In this document: piece after piece, positions 1 to 11,278 of the stretch
How the letters are laid out: every line of letters starts with the position of its first letter
Numbering within the stretch: position 1 is the stretch's first letter
Assembly (NCBI GenBank): GCA_033439765.1
Contig: JAULSN010000001.1
Coordinates: forward strand, 7,874,001 to 7,938,000
Direction: 5' to 3'
Length of the DNA stretch: 64,000 nt
DNA from: Lasiosphaeria ovina
Lineage: Eukaryota > Ascomycota > Sordariomycetes > Sordariales > Lasiosphaeriaceae
Program-made: the position numbers and the translations under genes
The notes under the pieces: model-generated
The model's input: the letters and a program-made list of their open reading frames with translations, nothing else
What the model was told of the DNA's origin: nothing
The model's database searches: none

Positions 1-89
1 CCGCGCTTCTCTCGTCTCGCGGCCTCGTGCCCCCCTGATCAACGCAATTCGCCGGCCATTTGCCTTATTGTCTCCCCGACTAGACGTGA

Positions 90-1964
90 CGCGCCCATCG
101 AAAGCGACGGCAAACAGCATCGGCGCCGGTAGCCACCGTACGGGTTTGGCTTCGAAAGCGTTGTATAGACAGATCCATCGCAGGCCCACCGCCAACCGTC
201 ATCACGTCGTCCGATTCGCAAGAAACCCGTTGCTCGTCCTCCGGGCCCATCCCCCCGAACAAACGCAGCGTCGAAGAAGAAGCAGGAATCACGGAGCCGT
301 CAGAGATTGCACCGCAGACGGACCTGGTCTGTTTCACCGCCGAGGTCGACGACGAGATTCTCCTCAATCCCGCCGTTGCTCAAGCCTCCGCTTCGGGCCA
401 ACGCTCTCCACCTCCCCAGTACCCAGCGTCAGAGGCATCAGCGAGCACCTCCCCATTCCGCCCGCCGCCGCCCTTTTCCTCGCTCTTTATTAGTCCAGGT
501 TCCGGGTCTGTGAGCTTCGTTCTCGAGCCGTTCGAGCCCTACAAGCAAGCCGTCGCCGACGACGACGACGACGTCGCCTCGACTTCTGCGGCCGCGCCAG
601 CGTATGCGCCGTCCGAGCAGGTAGCCCCCAGTTCCTCGAACAGTGCCTTTGCGGCCTCGCAGTTCCAGGACGAGACAAAACGCGCCCTCCCTCAGGATAC
701 CAAGGGCGAGTCATCGCGCAGCAAGGACGACGAAGCAGAACCACCACCCGCATATTCGGAGGGATACAGTCCGCTCCAGTCATTTTCATACCTCATGGCT
801 GCCGCAGGTGGCTCATCGAGCATTATTACTCAGGTCCAACAAGGCGGGCCGCCCATCAATAGCCTTGGAGGTAAGCCAGACCTCACAGTCCACGGCCAGT
901 GCCAGTTGCTAACGGGATGACAGATGTCGGCGCCGATGAGACGATCACGATGGACCTCCGGTAAGATATCACCACTCAGATTCGGAAGAAGGTCGACACA
1001 GCTAACCACCGTTTGATAGGGGCACGCGCTTTGCTCTGTCAAGAGACGAGCTGCTGACGCTACCCGAGTTCGTCCTGCTTTCGCTGTTCCCGAACGGGCT
1101 TTTCCCCGAAGGGCACATGGGCGGCTTTACAGAGGGGGATGCCATACAAGTTGATGTAGGTCACATCTAATCAAACCCCTGGCGCGACGTCGACGGTGAC
1201 TGCCCAGTTGTCACAGGGCGCATGGCTTATAGGCACTTACACCTTCACAGTACGATCCAGCATCTCTCCAGTACATGCTCGACTTTTTCCGGACGGTAGC
1301 GCAAAGTATTCCAGCAGAGGCAAGCGCCAGCCACGAGGCCGACGGGGTGGTACCCCTGGACCCCGGAGCAAGGGACGACAGCAGCAAACGGGCGGGTATC
1401 ATTGTGCTGCGCGAGGACCTTGATTTCTACGTCATCCCTCACAAGAAGGACATGCGCCAGGCTGAGACGATTGAGGTCAAGAGGGCTGCCGCCAAGGCGC
1501 TTTTGAAGCAGAACGGCATCTTCAGTGGACTGAAGAGGAGCGACGAGCCGGGCACTACGGAGGCCCATCTTATCGAGATGCTAACGGCTGGGTGAGCTTT
1601 CCCGACCTTTCCTCTTACCCTAGCTAGCGACGTTATACTTTTTTGATGCGGCGTACTGATATGGCGGTATTTTAGCGGCTTCAACCACGACGACCGCTGG
1701 GGCCACCGTGCCGGCGAGCCCAACAAGGCCGTCGTCTGCAGTCTCGCGCTTGCCCGTCTCCGCTCCGATATTCGCGGCAACGAGATGGGGAGCAACGCTG
1801 TGGGCATGGCGCAGAAGCTGCTGCTGTTCTGGCGCAAGCCGGCACGCCGCTGCTGGTGGGAGGGCGTTGAGCTGGACAATGTCGAGGGCGTGGAGGGCAA
1901 GAAACTCAAGGTCTGGATCCGTAGGGTGTGGACGCTTGAGATGAGCGTCATAGGCTTGCGCTAA
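90..1964 (+). CDS. WHI2: Whi2-like BTB/POZ-fold phosphatase activator (5' end not resolved)
   Basis: Five exons are visible: ~90-870, 924-960, 1020-1155, 1251-1591 and 1676-1964. The reading frame is open from position 90 but has no ATG, so the initiator lies in an exon left of the window or behind a 5' intron; the entry is partial. After an acidic, Ser/Pro-rich N-terminal half comes a BTB-like stretch (MDLRGTRFALSRDELLTLP, then FPNGLFPEGH and YDPASLQYMLDFF) and a conserved Trp-rich C-terminus (KPARRCWWEGVEL...VWTLEMSVIG). Known for the family: Whi2 binds the plasma-membrane phosphatase Psr1 and promotes the general stress response and amino-acid-dependent TORC1 control. The family assignment rests on motif memory and could instead be another fungal KCTD/BTB protein. 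Introns are 49-95 nt, with branch-like gctaac at 908-913 and 1000-1005. Confidence 0.65.
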
Positions 1965-3419
1965 TGGTCGGGCGTCTCTCCCTTTTGTTTGTCTTTTGTA
2001 CATCTTGAAAAGACGGACAGTGTTGTCGGGAAATGGCTAGGGGTCTAAGCGTCGTTTCTCCTTTTCCTTATGCGTTGCGAGGCAAAAGCAGGAGACCTTG
2101 AGAAAGATGATGACACGACGCAGAAGGCCCACGGACTTTGTCTGTGTGTAGATGGTATACTGGCCAACTTTTCTCCGGCGAGGCGCAGAGTCATGTTGTC
2201 TCTCTTCGTCCCATTTTTAATCTTTCGTTTGGGAATGGAGGGTGTGTGGGAAGTTCGAGGAGTTTTCCATTTTCTCCCGTTTCCCTATTTTTTCCCTTAG
2301 GTATTTGCTTGGTCCCCCTTTCTTCTTTGTATAGCCAGCTTTCTTCTACCAGGGTTGCTTTTGCACGGCAAACAGATACACATGCTGCGAAAAGTCTCTA
2401 AATAATCAGCCCTTCTTTCGGTCTTTCTAATTCGGCCTTGCTGAGCTGTCAATAGAGTCGGTGACTGTTTTGTTTGTGATATACGGATATACAGATAACA
2501 ATGCATCTTCTTTCTGGGTCGTTCGGAAGGAGACTGGTTTACGCAAAGATGGCAACGAATCTACCTATGTGCCTCCGTTATCTTATCCCTTGTGGCGATG
2601 TCTCGTGTGCGCTGGCGCTCGACGATGTGAAGGGGCACATATGTATTCCGTATCGGGTTGGGGTTTTGTTTGGTAATACTCAATAATTCGAAGCAAGATG
2701 CGGGGACGGATATCTTCTCAGTGGCATTTCCATGTTGTCTCGGCATGACATCATTCATTGGTTTCACGGGCAGCAACGAATTCCGAGCATGTCACTTGGG
2801 TGCGTTCATGATCTTCCTCCGCTAAGACAGCTGCTTGTAATGCCGATATAACGTATACCACGGTAGCTAAGTAGGAATTTTCTTTAGCACCGGGAATTAG
2901 GCAGACTTGAAAGTGGGGAACTTGTGAAATCGCCCGCGTAGCATCCCGTAACAAGAAAGTAGTCATCGCAGACCAGACTCTGGATGGTAGCGACGAGTCT
3001 TATGGGCACTTGCCAAACGAAAGAATGGCAAGAGTTTCACCGGGTTGCATGAAACACCAGATCTGCTTGGCCCTTTTCGGCTGCATTGCAACCCGGTAGC
3101 CAATCGTCTGTCGTTGGGATCGACGGCGACAGAAAGTTCCCATGTCGGGAACCGGCTCTCCTAAACCCGCGTACGTGGGATGGTAGTAGTAACCGGGAGG
3201 GCAGGTTGACGACATACGTGACTGACCTCGGGCTTCTTCTTCGACAACCACCTCCTCCCACCCCTTTGTTTCCCTGCGTCATCAACGCCCGTGGTCAATC
3301 GATTAAAGGCTCGCTTGAGCACTACACACTATCACCACAAAAAATAAATAAATACCTTGGCAACCTTCCGGTTCAATACTGTTTGTTGTGTTTGCGGGGT
3401 CTACGGGATTTGGCTCAAC
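1965..3419. other. Intergenic, no gene seen
   Basis: This is the 3' flank of the Whi2-like gene and the promoter of the secreted dehydrogenase. Pyrimidine-rich stretches around 2170-2350 suit a 3' UTR. Short open frames here show neither codon bias nor recognisable motifs. Confidence 0.6.
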
Positions 3420-5097
3420 ATGTTCCGGCACGCTCGGTTGGCCGCGATGGCGGGCGTATCCTCTCTATTGGGAGTGCTCCTGCAGCCTCTCCTGTATTCC
3501 GGGACTGCCTTTGCACAGCAGATCTCGCTGTCCGGCGCGGCGCCGTCCGATTGCCCAAATGTTCCGTCGTCGAACGGCGCACCAGTGGTGGCAACCGGCT
3601 TCTCGGCGCAGTTGGTCGCCACCGGCCTCAGTGGGCCCCGGGGCCTCGTCCTCGACTCCAAGGGTGCGCTGCTGGTCGTCGAGCAAGGAAAGGGCATCAA
3701 GCGCCTGACGCTGTCTGACAACGGGGGCTCCTGTCTGACTGTGGCCCAGACGACGACTTTGGTCCAAAACACGGATGTGAGTGAGACTACCTCAGCTTTG
3801 CAACACACCAACTGATGCCCAGGTCTACAACTTCTAGCTCACCCACAGCATTGAAGTCTCCCAAGATGGAAAGACGTTGTTTGCATCCACCAGTGACGAG
3901 GTCTTTAGCTGGGCCTACGATGTTGACACGGCCTCGGTCAGCAACCAGAGGACCATCATCAAGAACATGACCAACTCGGACCACATCTCACGCACCCTGC
4001 TGCTCTCCCGCAAGCAGCCCGACCTGCTGCTCGTGTCCCGCGGCAGCGGCGAGAACATTGACAAGCTGGCCGCCCACGAGCCCAACGGCATCTCGCAGAT
4101 CCGCGCCTTCAACCTCTCGGCCCTGCCCCCAGGCGCCGTCTACGACTACCCAAGCCAGGGCCGCAGCCTCGGCTGGGGCCTGCGCAACTCGGTCGGCGTC
4201 GCCGAGCACCCCGTCACGGGCGGCGTCTACAGCGTCGAGAACAGCGCCGACCAGCTCTCCCGCTCCCAGACCGACATCCACCAGGACAACCCCGGCGAGG
4301 AGCTCAACTTCCACGGCTACCTCAACGGCACGACTGAGGACGGCCAGGGCACAAACTACGGCTATCCCACCTGCTTCGCCCTGTGGAAGACGGACGGCTT
4401 CCCCGACCTGGCCAGCGGCATGCGCGTCGGCAGCCAGTTCGCCCTCGATCCCAAGGACGACGGCGCCTGCGCGAGCGACTACACCTCTCCGCGACTGACG
4501 TTCCAGGTACGTGTTTCTGTTTTTCTTTCTTTTCCTCATGCAGTTACAATCCCAGCGGTATAGATTCCAATTCTCAAAACTAAACAACCCCCCCCCCCCC
4601 CCCCCCCCCTCTCTTTTCAGGCCCACACGGCGCCGCTCGACATCAAGTTCAACGCCAACGGCACGCTCGCCTACGTGACGTTCCACGGCAGCTGGAACCG
4701 CGACGAGCCCGTGGGGTACAAGCTCTCGGTGGTCAGCTTCGGCGACGGCAGCCGCGGCGAGCCCGCCGAGCCCGCCGACAGCACCGCCGCCGCCGTCGAC
4801 GTGCTCACCAACGCGGACCTGGCCGCCTGCCCGGGCGCGTGCTTCCGCCCCGTCGGCCTGGCTGTTGATGACGATACTGGTCGCGTCTTCATGACCAGCG
4901 ACTCGACCGGCGAGATCTACGTCGTCCAGCGGCTCCCCGGCGCCGGCGGACTAGCGGCGGGCCCGTCTAGCGGTGTCTCGGCTCGGCTCGGGCTGCTGTG
5001 GTTTGACGGCGGACTGCTGCCGCTTGTAGGGTGGACGCTGGTCGTGTCGGCTGTGCTGGGCGGGGGCGTCATGTTTGCGGTGCCTGTTTCTGGCTGA
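3420..5097 (+). CDS. Secreted PQQ-type glucose/sorbosone dehydrogenase-like protein
   Basis: Exons 3420-3776, 3838-4506 and 4621-5097 give a 500-residue protein. The N-terminus is a signal peptide (basic start, hydrophobic core ending FAQQ). The body has features of six-bladed soluble quinoprotein dehydrogenases: GPRGLVLDSKGALLVVEQGKG, LTHSIEVSQDGKTLFAS, WGLRNSVGVA, PGEELNFHG, NYGYPTCFA and FHGSWNRDEPVGYK. Family members oxidise sugars or aldoses with PQQ, and fungal secreted forms (AA12-like) can pass electrons to other oxidoreductases. The last ~35 residues are hydrophobic after a small-residue stretch, which fits a GPI-anchor signal or a membrane tail. Intron 1 must end at the TAG of 3835-3837: the upstream CAG at 3820-3822 would bring an in-frame stop into the exon. 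Intron 2 carries a 22-nt poly-C run. Substrate is unknown. Confidence 0.85.
4588..4609 (+). repeat. Poly-C tract in intron 2 of the dehydrogenase gene
   Basis: A run of 22 C residues lies just before the pyrimidine tract and CAG acceptor at 4618-4620. It may act as an extended polypyrimidine tract and is likely length-variable. Confidence 0.95.
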
Positions 5098-5904
5098 GGC
5101 GTGGTTGTCTGTTTGTTTATCTAGGTATCTATCTTCTCTGTTGGGCTGGTTTTGGTTTGAGTGTTTATTCTTTACGGACGAGCGATGATTGAAACGATAG
5201 GAAATGAAACAAGAACGACTGAGGGGATAGTGAGTACAAGTGAGGGTTGGTGTATCGACATATCATTTCGCTGAGGCTGGAGGCCATATAAAATAGACTT
5301 GATGGCCTCCTGGTTTGTTAATTGCATGCCCCGTCTTTAATGCCCCGTCTTTAATTCTGCGTGAAAAGGCCTATGGCAGAACAAACGGCAACGACATACC
5401 CTAGCTAAGGCACTTGTGACTCACCCAGGCGGCGACTCTTCCTATTGTGCTAAAGATGAAACTTACCTATTGTCTATACCTAATGTGAAACACCTAGGTT
5501 CCTATTGTTCTGCCCACCTGCCTTGCTTCTATCATCCGATATATAATCTGAAACGGCCGGCACTGCCTATTGAATATGAACCTGAAACACGTTCACACGC
5601 TCACATCTACTATGGCAAGCCTCGGACTCCAAGCTGTTGGCCCAAGTGACGACCAACCTGGAGTCGCGGGTCATGATGAGATCACAAAGATTGGGCGACT
5701 GGCTAGTCGGCGCCCGCCAGATGAAAGGCTCCAAAAGCAGAAGAAAACGTAACATCGGCAGTCGATTCTTTATCTACCAAATAAAGCCCTGCAGGAAAAA
5801 AGCCCGTAAACGCCCTCGCCACGCTCGCTTTGTAATAAAACTCGGCATGGCCATCGTTTTTCTTCTTCTTTCGTCTTCAGGTCTCCCTCTCATGGCGGTG
5901 AAAG
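5098..5904. other. Convergent intergenic region with short repeats
   Basis: Shared 3' flank of two convergent genes. It holds a 14-bp direct duplication at 5327-5354 (unit TGCCCCGTCTTTAA) and, at about 5446-5590, four copies of CCTATTG alternating with TGAAAC-type hexamers. No coding sequence is seen. Confidence 0.7.
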
Positions 5905-7099
5905 CTACTCCTCAATGGTCTTGACGCACTCCCACTCGCCGCGCAGGTTCTCCTTCCACAGCGTCACCTTGTTGTCGGCGCCGCTGGCGGCCAGGACGTT
6001 GCCGCTCAGCGACCAGCTGACGCGCCAGACGGCCGCGTCGAACGGCAGAACCTTGAAGTTCCACTGGGTGGGGTTGGCCGGGTCGCTCGTCCAGATACGC
6101 ACTGTCTGGTCTGACGACGCGCTGGCAATGTAGCTCTTCTGTAGCACTGTCGGGCTCCAGGCTACGTCGCGCACCCAGTCCGTGTGGCCCGTCAGCGGCT
6201 CCCGCTCGAGCTTGTAGGCCTTGGCCTGCGGGTCGTAGACCCAGATCTTGAGCAGGTTGTCCGACCCGCCCGTGACGAAGCGCCGGTTGCCCGTCGAGCC
6301 CGGGCCCGGGTTGCTGCTGACGATGCTGCCGGGCATGGTGGCCGGGGCCCACGACACCGAGTTGACGCCGAGCCCGTGCGCCTGGAATAGGCTGTGGTCC
6401 CAGCTGTTGTCCTTGAACTCGAGCACGCTGACGTGGCCGTCCGACGACGCGCACGCCAGCAGGCAGCCGGCCTCGTGCGGCGCCCACGACACAATGTTGA
6501 CGCTGGCCTTGTGCAGCGCGAAGTCGAAGATGCGCTGCCAGCTCCCGCCCTGCTCGCGCCAAATCAGGACCTTGCCGTCGTAGCCCGCGCTCGCCAGGAT
6601 GTTGCCGTACTTGGGATGCGCCCACGACACGCACCACACCGCGCCATCGTGACTACAGTTTCCCCACGCGCGGCCGCCGGTCAGCACAACCTGTCCTTGT
6701 CCTTGCTCGCCAATGTAGCGGGCATTCATTCATATCCTTACCCTTTCAGCGTCTCCGTGAGCCTCTGGGACTCGCCCTCGATCTCGAAGATTTTGATGGT
6801 GCGGTCCGAGGAGCACGTCGCTAACCGCCGGCCGTAGTAATCCAGAACCGCATCGTGCTGTGTCGGAAGATGGTCAGAGCGGCAGGAATGCCGTCTCGTA
6901 GCGTGCGCTGCCTGGGCGGCAAGCTGGGAGGGTAACGTACGATCATGTCATCGTGGCCCGAGTTTGCGATTACTTGGGCGCTCGCCGCCTAGAGAAGGGA
7001 GGGAGCTTGGTTAGCAGAGGCCAGGTCCTTTGCGACTCGGGTGCCGCTCTCGATCGTGAGCGCAGCTTGAGGAATTCGGGGACAGCAAATGCGCACCAT
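5905..7099 (-). CDS. SEC13: Sec13, WD40 subunit of COPII coat and nuclear pore Y-complex
   Basis: On the minus strand the exons are 7099-7097 (ATG only), 6988-6941, 6857-6742 and 6652-5905, giving 304 residues, the usual Sec13 length. Sec13 pairs with Sec31 in the COPII cage at ER exit sites and with Nup145C/Nup96 in the nuclear pore Y-complex. The N-terminus ([20 protein letters not shown]) and repeats such as [38 protein letters not shown] and [12 protein letters not shown] are diagnostic of the six-bladed propeller. Internal junctions are firm: the exon joins restore LKGHDGAVW and GHDDMIHDAV. The first intron has a good branch sequence (gctaacca) and acceptor, but its donor directly after the ATG (GTGCGC) is inferred. 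It faces away from PEX20 across a ~960-bp promoter region. Confidence 0.95.
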
Positions 7100-8056
7100 G
7101 TTGTCTGCAGGTCTGTGCCGGGAATTCGGAGGAAATGGTGGTTTCTATGTCCGGGAAATGTGTTGCGTAGGTTTCTGGCCAGATCGTCGATGTTCAATTG
7201 GCGATACGGACAGCAAGGCTGGAAGACAGCTAGAAAGACATGGAGGTGGGCTGTAATGGATGTACTTCCTACATGCACTGGTACGTAAATGCGTGCATAC
7301 TGTGCACACGTCTGTCACTACCTTGCACAGTGTAGACGTTGCTGGGGCATACCCCTGCTGTCCACCTGGCAAGAAATTCAAGGTGAGGAAAGGTGAGCAC
7401 TCAGAAAGCTTGGCAGCCCTGCACGGCAGCTTCCTCACCTAGGTCAGGCCATCAGACGCCACCTCGGCCCCACCTGCCCCACGCGTGGTTTACGTCGGCT
7501 CGCAACTGTGTGTGCCGAGCCATCGGATCACAAGCTTCTTTTGATTGCGGCCGTCTTTAATTTCTCCCTCTTTCCATCCCGCAACGCCACCACGACGCCC
7601 TTTGCCCTTTGCCCCTTTGCCCTTGGTCCGTCGCCCGTCTATTGAGCAGGACGGCTCCCGCGCCGCACCGATCTCATTACTTAAACACAAGACCACTCTA
7701 GGGCAAAGCGGGTCTGGCCCCGGTGGCCGGAGAGCGGTTTCTACTCAACAATGCGGCTTCAATGAAACATGAAACATGCCCCTTTTGGTTTCCTATTCAA
7801 GTTCGGCTCGAATAATACAACAATACTAACACAATAATACCAACGCCGTCCGCGGCTTCTATTCACGCCCGCCCCCTGAATGCGCGCACCCGCCGCCATC
7901 ACGCTGGCCGCCTATATTATATCGTAGCATACGCTTTGGAACGCTACTTTTCTTGATCCTCCTTGACAGGAAACCTCGTCCTCGTCGCTGTTATCTTGCA
8001 TCTCTGCCGTCACATCCTGCCCTGTCTAGAGCCCAAGCAAACGCAAACATAGCAAC
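7100..8056. promoter_or_regulatory. Divergent SEC13/PEX20 promoter region
   Basis: About 960 bp separate the two start codons. A TATA-like tatatta at 7913-7919 lies ~140 bp upstream of the PEX20 ATG, and GCCCTTTG-type pyrimidine repeats lie at ~7600-7625. No ORF with coding character is present. The boundaries are those of the genes, and no individual factor site is claimed. Confidence 0.5.
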
Positions 8057-9411
8057 ATGGCCGACAACATGTGCGGCCCGTCCGGCGGCGCCAAGTCTCT
8101 TGTTGCGCATGCCGAGCGCGACCGCACTCTCCACCAAGACCGCCTCGCCAACGGCCCCAACGTCGGTGCCGGTGCTGTAAGTGATGTTATTGTTGTTGCT
8201 TCCTGTTTTTGCTGGTGCGCCATCTCTGGGCCGAGTCTAACCCCGACATCCTCCAGCCATTCCGGTCCCAGATGCAGCACTCTGGTGCCGCCGACATGGC
8301 CTTTGAGAGTTTCCAGCAGGGTGGACCCATGGACCCTGTCCACTCCATATCCCCGGTTACCAAATTCAACTCGCAGTCGCCCATGAACATGGCTGGATTT
8401 GCCACCGGAGCTTATGGCAACCACCTGAGCGGTGCGCCTGCCGTCTTTGGTGCCGGCCCGGCCGGCCATTTCAAGGCCTTCCCGGCCCCGGACGGCGCCC
8501 CCCAGGAGTGGCTTGACCAGTTTGCCAACATGCACGTCGTTGACACAGCCCACAATGGTCCCGCTATGACCAACCAGCCGGTGGCCATGATGATGCCAGG
8601 ACTCGTCGATCACAACCAGCTTGCCGTCGGTCTCCAGCAGAACCTAATGATGGCCCGTCCGTACGGCGCTCCGCCCATGTTTGGAAGCCCCGTCTCTGCG
8701 TTTCCCCACGGCTTCCAGACTGCGGACGTACACGGAACCGCCAAGGTCGCCGAGGCCAGCTTCGTGGGCGGAGAGTCGAACATCGATGTCGAGGCTTTTA
8801 ACCGTGCCTTTGGCGAGTATGACGAGGCTGAGTTCGAGCGCGAGCTGACTAACTGGAAGGAGGAGCAGGCTATTGCTGATAGGGAGTTTATCGAGGCCCA
8901 GGATGAGTGGATGGCCGAGCATGGCCCAAAGGCGGAGACTCGCACCGTCCAGCCTCCCACCCTGGAGGAGATGGCAGTCATTGATGCAGATCTCGAGATT
9001 CTTGCCCAGGAGCTCGAGGAGAACCAGGCTGTCCAGGACGCCGGTGTCGTGTCCGAGGAAACCCCCATGGCCGAGGACCTCCGCCGCCACCGCGATGATG
9101 ACGATCTCGCCCGGGCTGCTGTCGATATTCTCAACTCGGTTGCTGGAAACGAGTCGGAGAAATTCAAAAACTCAAACTTTTTTCAGCTAATGCGTCGCAT
9201 TGGCAACAAGGAGATTGTAGTCGAGGGCCCTAATCTCATTGACGCCGTGACTGGCGAGACCATCGTCTCCAATAAGGACACCACCCAGGACAGTCTGCTT
9301 GCTAGCCAGGATTCGGGCACCAACAGCATTTCTACTCCCACCTCGAGCGGCGACAAGGCCGACGGCCAGAGCGGCGATGCCGACCACAGCCTGCACCATG
9401 CTGTGGCCTGA
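8057..9411 (+). CDS. PEX20: Pex20, co-receptor for PTS2 peroxisomal import
   Basis: Exons 8057-8176 and 8257-9411 encode 424 residues; the intron has a GTAAGT donor and gtctaacc branch. The protein starts MADNMCGPSGGAKSLVAHAE..DRTLHQDRL, the Pex20-type N-terminus with a single conserved Cys (here residue 6), which in studied yeasts is ubiquitinated for receptor recycling. A W-x3-F motif (EWLDQF, about residue 124) is expected to bind Pex14 or Pex13. The acidic Glu-rich centre is followed by a segment (DILNSVAGNESEKFKNSNF..LMRRIG, about residues 350-385) that matches the Pex7-binding region of Pex20 and the long form of Pex5. Role by family: it carries PTS2 cargo with Pex7 from cytosol to the peroxisome membrane. 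The start is set by the N-terminal motif. Confidence 0.92.
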
Positions 9412-10377
9412 TTGCCCGTTCACGGCGCGTAGCTCTCTTTCCGGGTGGTTCCGGGCGGTTCATCCCGTCTGCCTTGGTCTCGCACCCACCTAGAGAAGCT
9501 TGCGCCTTGCATGGGCCGAAATTGCCAGACTTCCTTGCTGCTCGACCTCTCACTCTCTCCAACCCTAGCCTTTGCGACGTTATCATTGCTCTCTCACCCC
9601 CTGCCCCCTTTCTCCTTCCACTTTCTATCCTTACAACGCATGGATCCTCCACTTCGTCTGGGGATGTTCGTTCTGGTGCATCTGTTATGGCGGTGGGCAC
9701 AAAACGGTAGATCGGTGCTATAGAAGGCCGGGTTAGGCGTTATGGATTATGGACAGGGTACGTGTGTTTTTACCTCACAGGGCTTTGTTATCAGTACTTG
9801 CAGCCGAAGCGTGTAGATATCGAGCTCATTTTCATTATTCTACATAGGCGACACGGGCTACAGGGTACACATGTTGCACAGGTTACACAGGCAGACACTA
9901 GGCAGGCAAATACATCTAGTGCATCATCATTGAGTGTGTCCTGGGGTTGTAGCGCTAGGTGATTTCGAATGTACTGTACCTCGTTAGTCTGGGATCGTGC
10001 CTTCACTCTTCACCTCACGGGGACAGAAGCTTCAGGACGTCGCCACTTGTTCCTGCTCTCGGCTTCGACGTTAGAGTCGCGCGCGGCTAATAGGGGGGAG
10101 TCGGCCGAAATACGGACCATGGCGACATCCGCTTTCCCTCGGAGGGGGCGGGGTCCACCTGACTCCAGTTACAAATGTCAAGTGCCCGTTGCTGTCGACG
10201 ACTTTGTATAAGACTTATTCTAAGAGCAAGCTACACGCCTCCTGGGTTTGCCTCGTTTAATGCTCTCTCTGCACTGCACAAAGAACTGAAATACGAATAA
10301 TTAGCTCCTCTCCGAAGAGAATACGGCCATACGCAAATCCGGGGTATCAGCCGAAAAGACGACGACGAGAAGGCAAC
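9412..10377. other. Intergenic, no gene seen
   Basis: PEX20 3' flank and promoter of the next gene. It includes one TGTACTGTACC motif (9970-9980), part of a dispersed set of GTACAGTAC-like words. Nothing else is supported. Confidence 0.6.
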
Positions 10378-11206
10378 ATGTCGGACCCCTCGAGCTACAG
10401 CTACCCTTCGCCGCTAGCCGGGTACGAAAACGCGCCGCCGCTGCCCGACGACCGCGCCGACGACGGCAAGAGCTTCCTCAACCCGCAGACGGGCGTGCTG
10501 AGCTCCGCCTACGAGCGCTTCGTCGAGCCGCTGGACAACGGCCGGCGCGGCGGGTTGTAAGTTAGATGACTGATTTTTTTTTTCTTTTTCTTATAAACTC
10601 TTTTACGCTTTCTGTTTCTGCCCCGTGTTGTTTACTGTCCTGTGCCTCGGTCAATCAATACGCGGAACCGAAAGGGGGCACAGTAGTAGTCGTGTTTTTT
10701 GGTGCAGAAGTAAAGGAAGGGAAAGGATTCTTCCAGTCAGACGTTTATTTTGACATCTCCCTGCTCATACTCTTTTCCATCTCCATTTTGATTATTACTA
10801 TAAATTTAATAACAATAACGAAAACAAAAACAGCGACGTGCACATCTACTACCTCGCGCACAACGCCGAGCAGGCGGCGTACGCCGCGGCGCTGTGGGAG
10901 CGCATCTGGCGCGAGTTCCCCGAGCTGCGCATCTACTGGCTGTTCGACCAGCTGGTGGGGCCGCACCCCGTGCCCATGTTCGAGGTTAACCTGCTGTCGC
11001 TGGCGCAGTTCGGCGCCTTCGTCCCGTGGCTGGCCATCTGGCGCGGCCCGCTGTCGGCGCTCATCCATCCCAACACGGTCGAGGACGGCGTGCCGCCTGC
11101 TGAGGTTGCGGCGCGCAACCACAGCCAGCGCGCCATCTGGATGGGCGAGCGCTATCCCATTGACCTGGGCCTGTTTCGCAGGTTCGGCGCGGCCCAGGCG
11201 GCGGCT

Positions 11207-11237
<31 letters not shown>

Positions 11238-11278
11238 CTGGTGATGCTGCACAGGAGGCGAAGTCTTTGTCCTCTTGA
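10378..11278 (+). CDS. DOPA 4,5-dioxygenase-like protein
   Basis: Exons 10378-10556 and 10834-11278 give 207 residues; the 277-nt intron is long for this window. The domain is the small DOPA-dioxygenase fold (Pfam DOPA_dioxygen): FDVHIYYLAHN, then VGPHPVPMFEV, a WL..WRGPLSALIHPNT block, and a closing NHSQRAIWMGE. The His residues of HIYY, GPHP and IHPN are the likely metal ligands. Plant and mushroom relatives open the ring of DOPA to form betalain precursors, but most ascomycete members have no known substrate, so the reaction is inferred only. The tail after residue ~185 contains an 11-Ala run from a GCT/GCG repeat, then a Gly/Ala/Ser-rich end. The start ATG is followed directly by a typical MSDPSSYSYPSPL opening. 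Confidence 0.85.
11198..11230 (+). repeat. Coding trinucleotide repeat, (GCG)2(GCT)9
   Basis: Thirty-three bases encode 11 consecutive alanines near the C-terminus of the DOPA-dioxygenase-like protein, outside its catalytic fold. It is probably length-polymorphic between strains. Confidence 0.95.
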
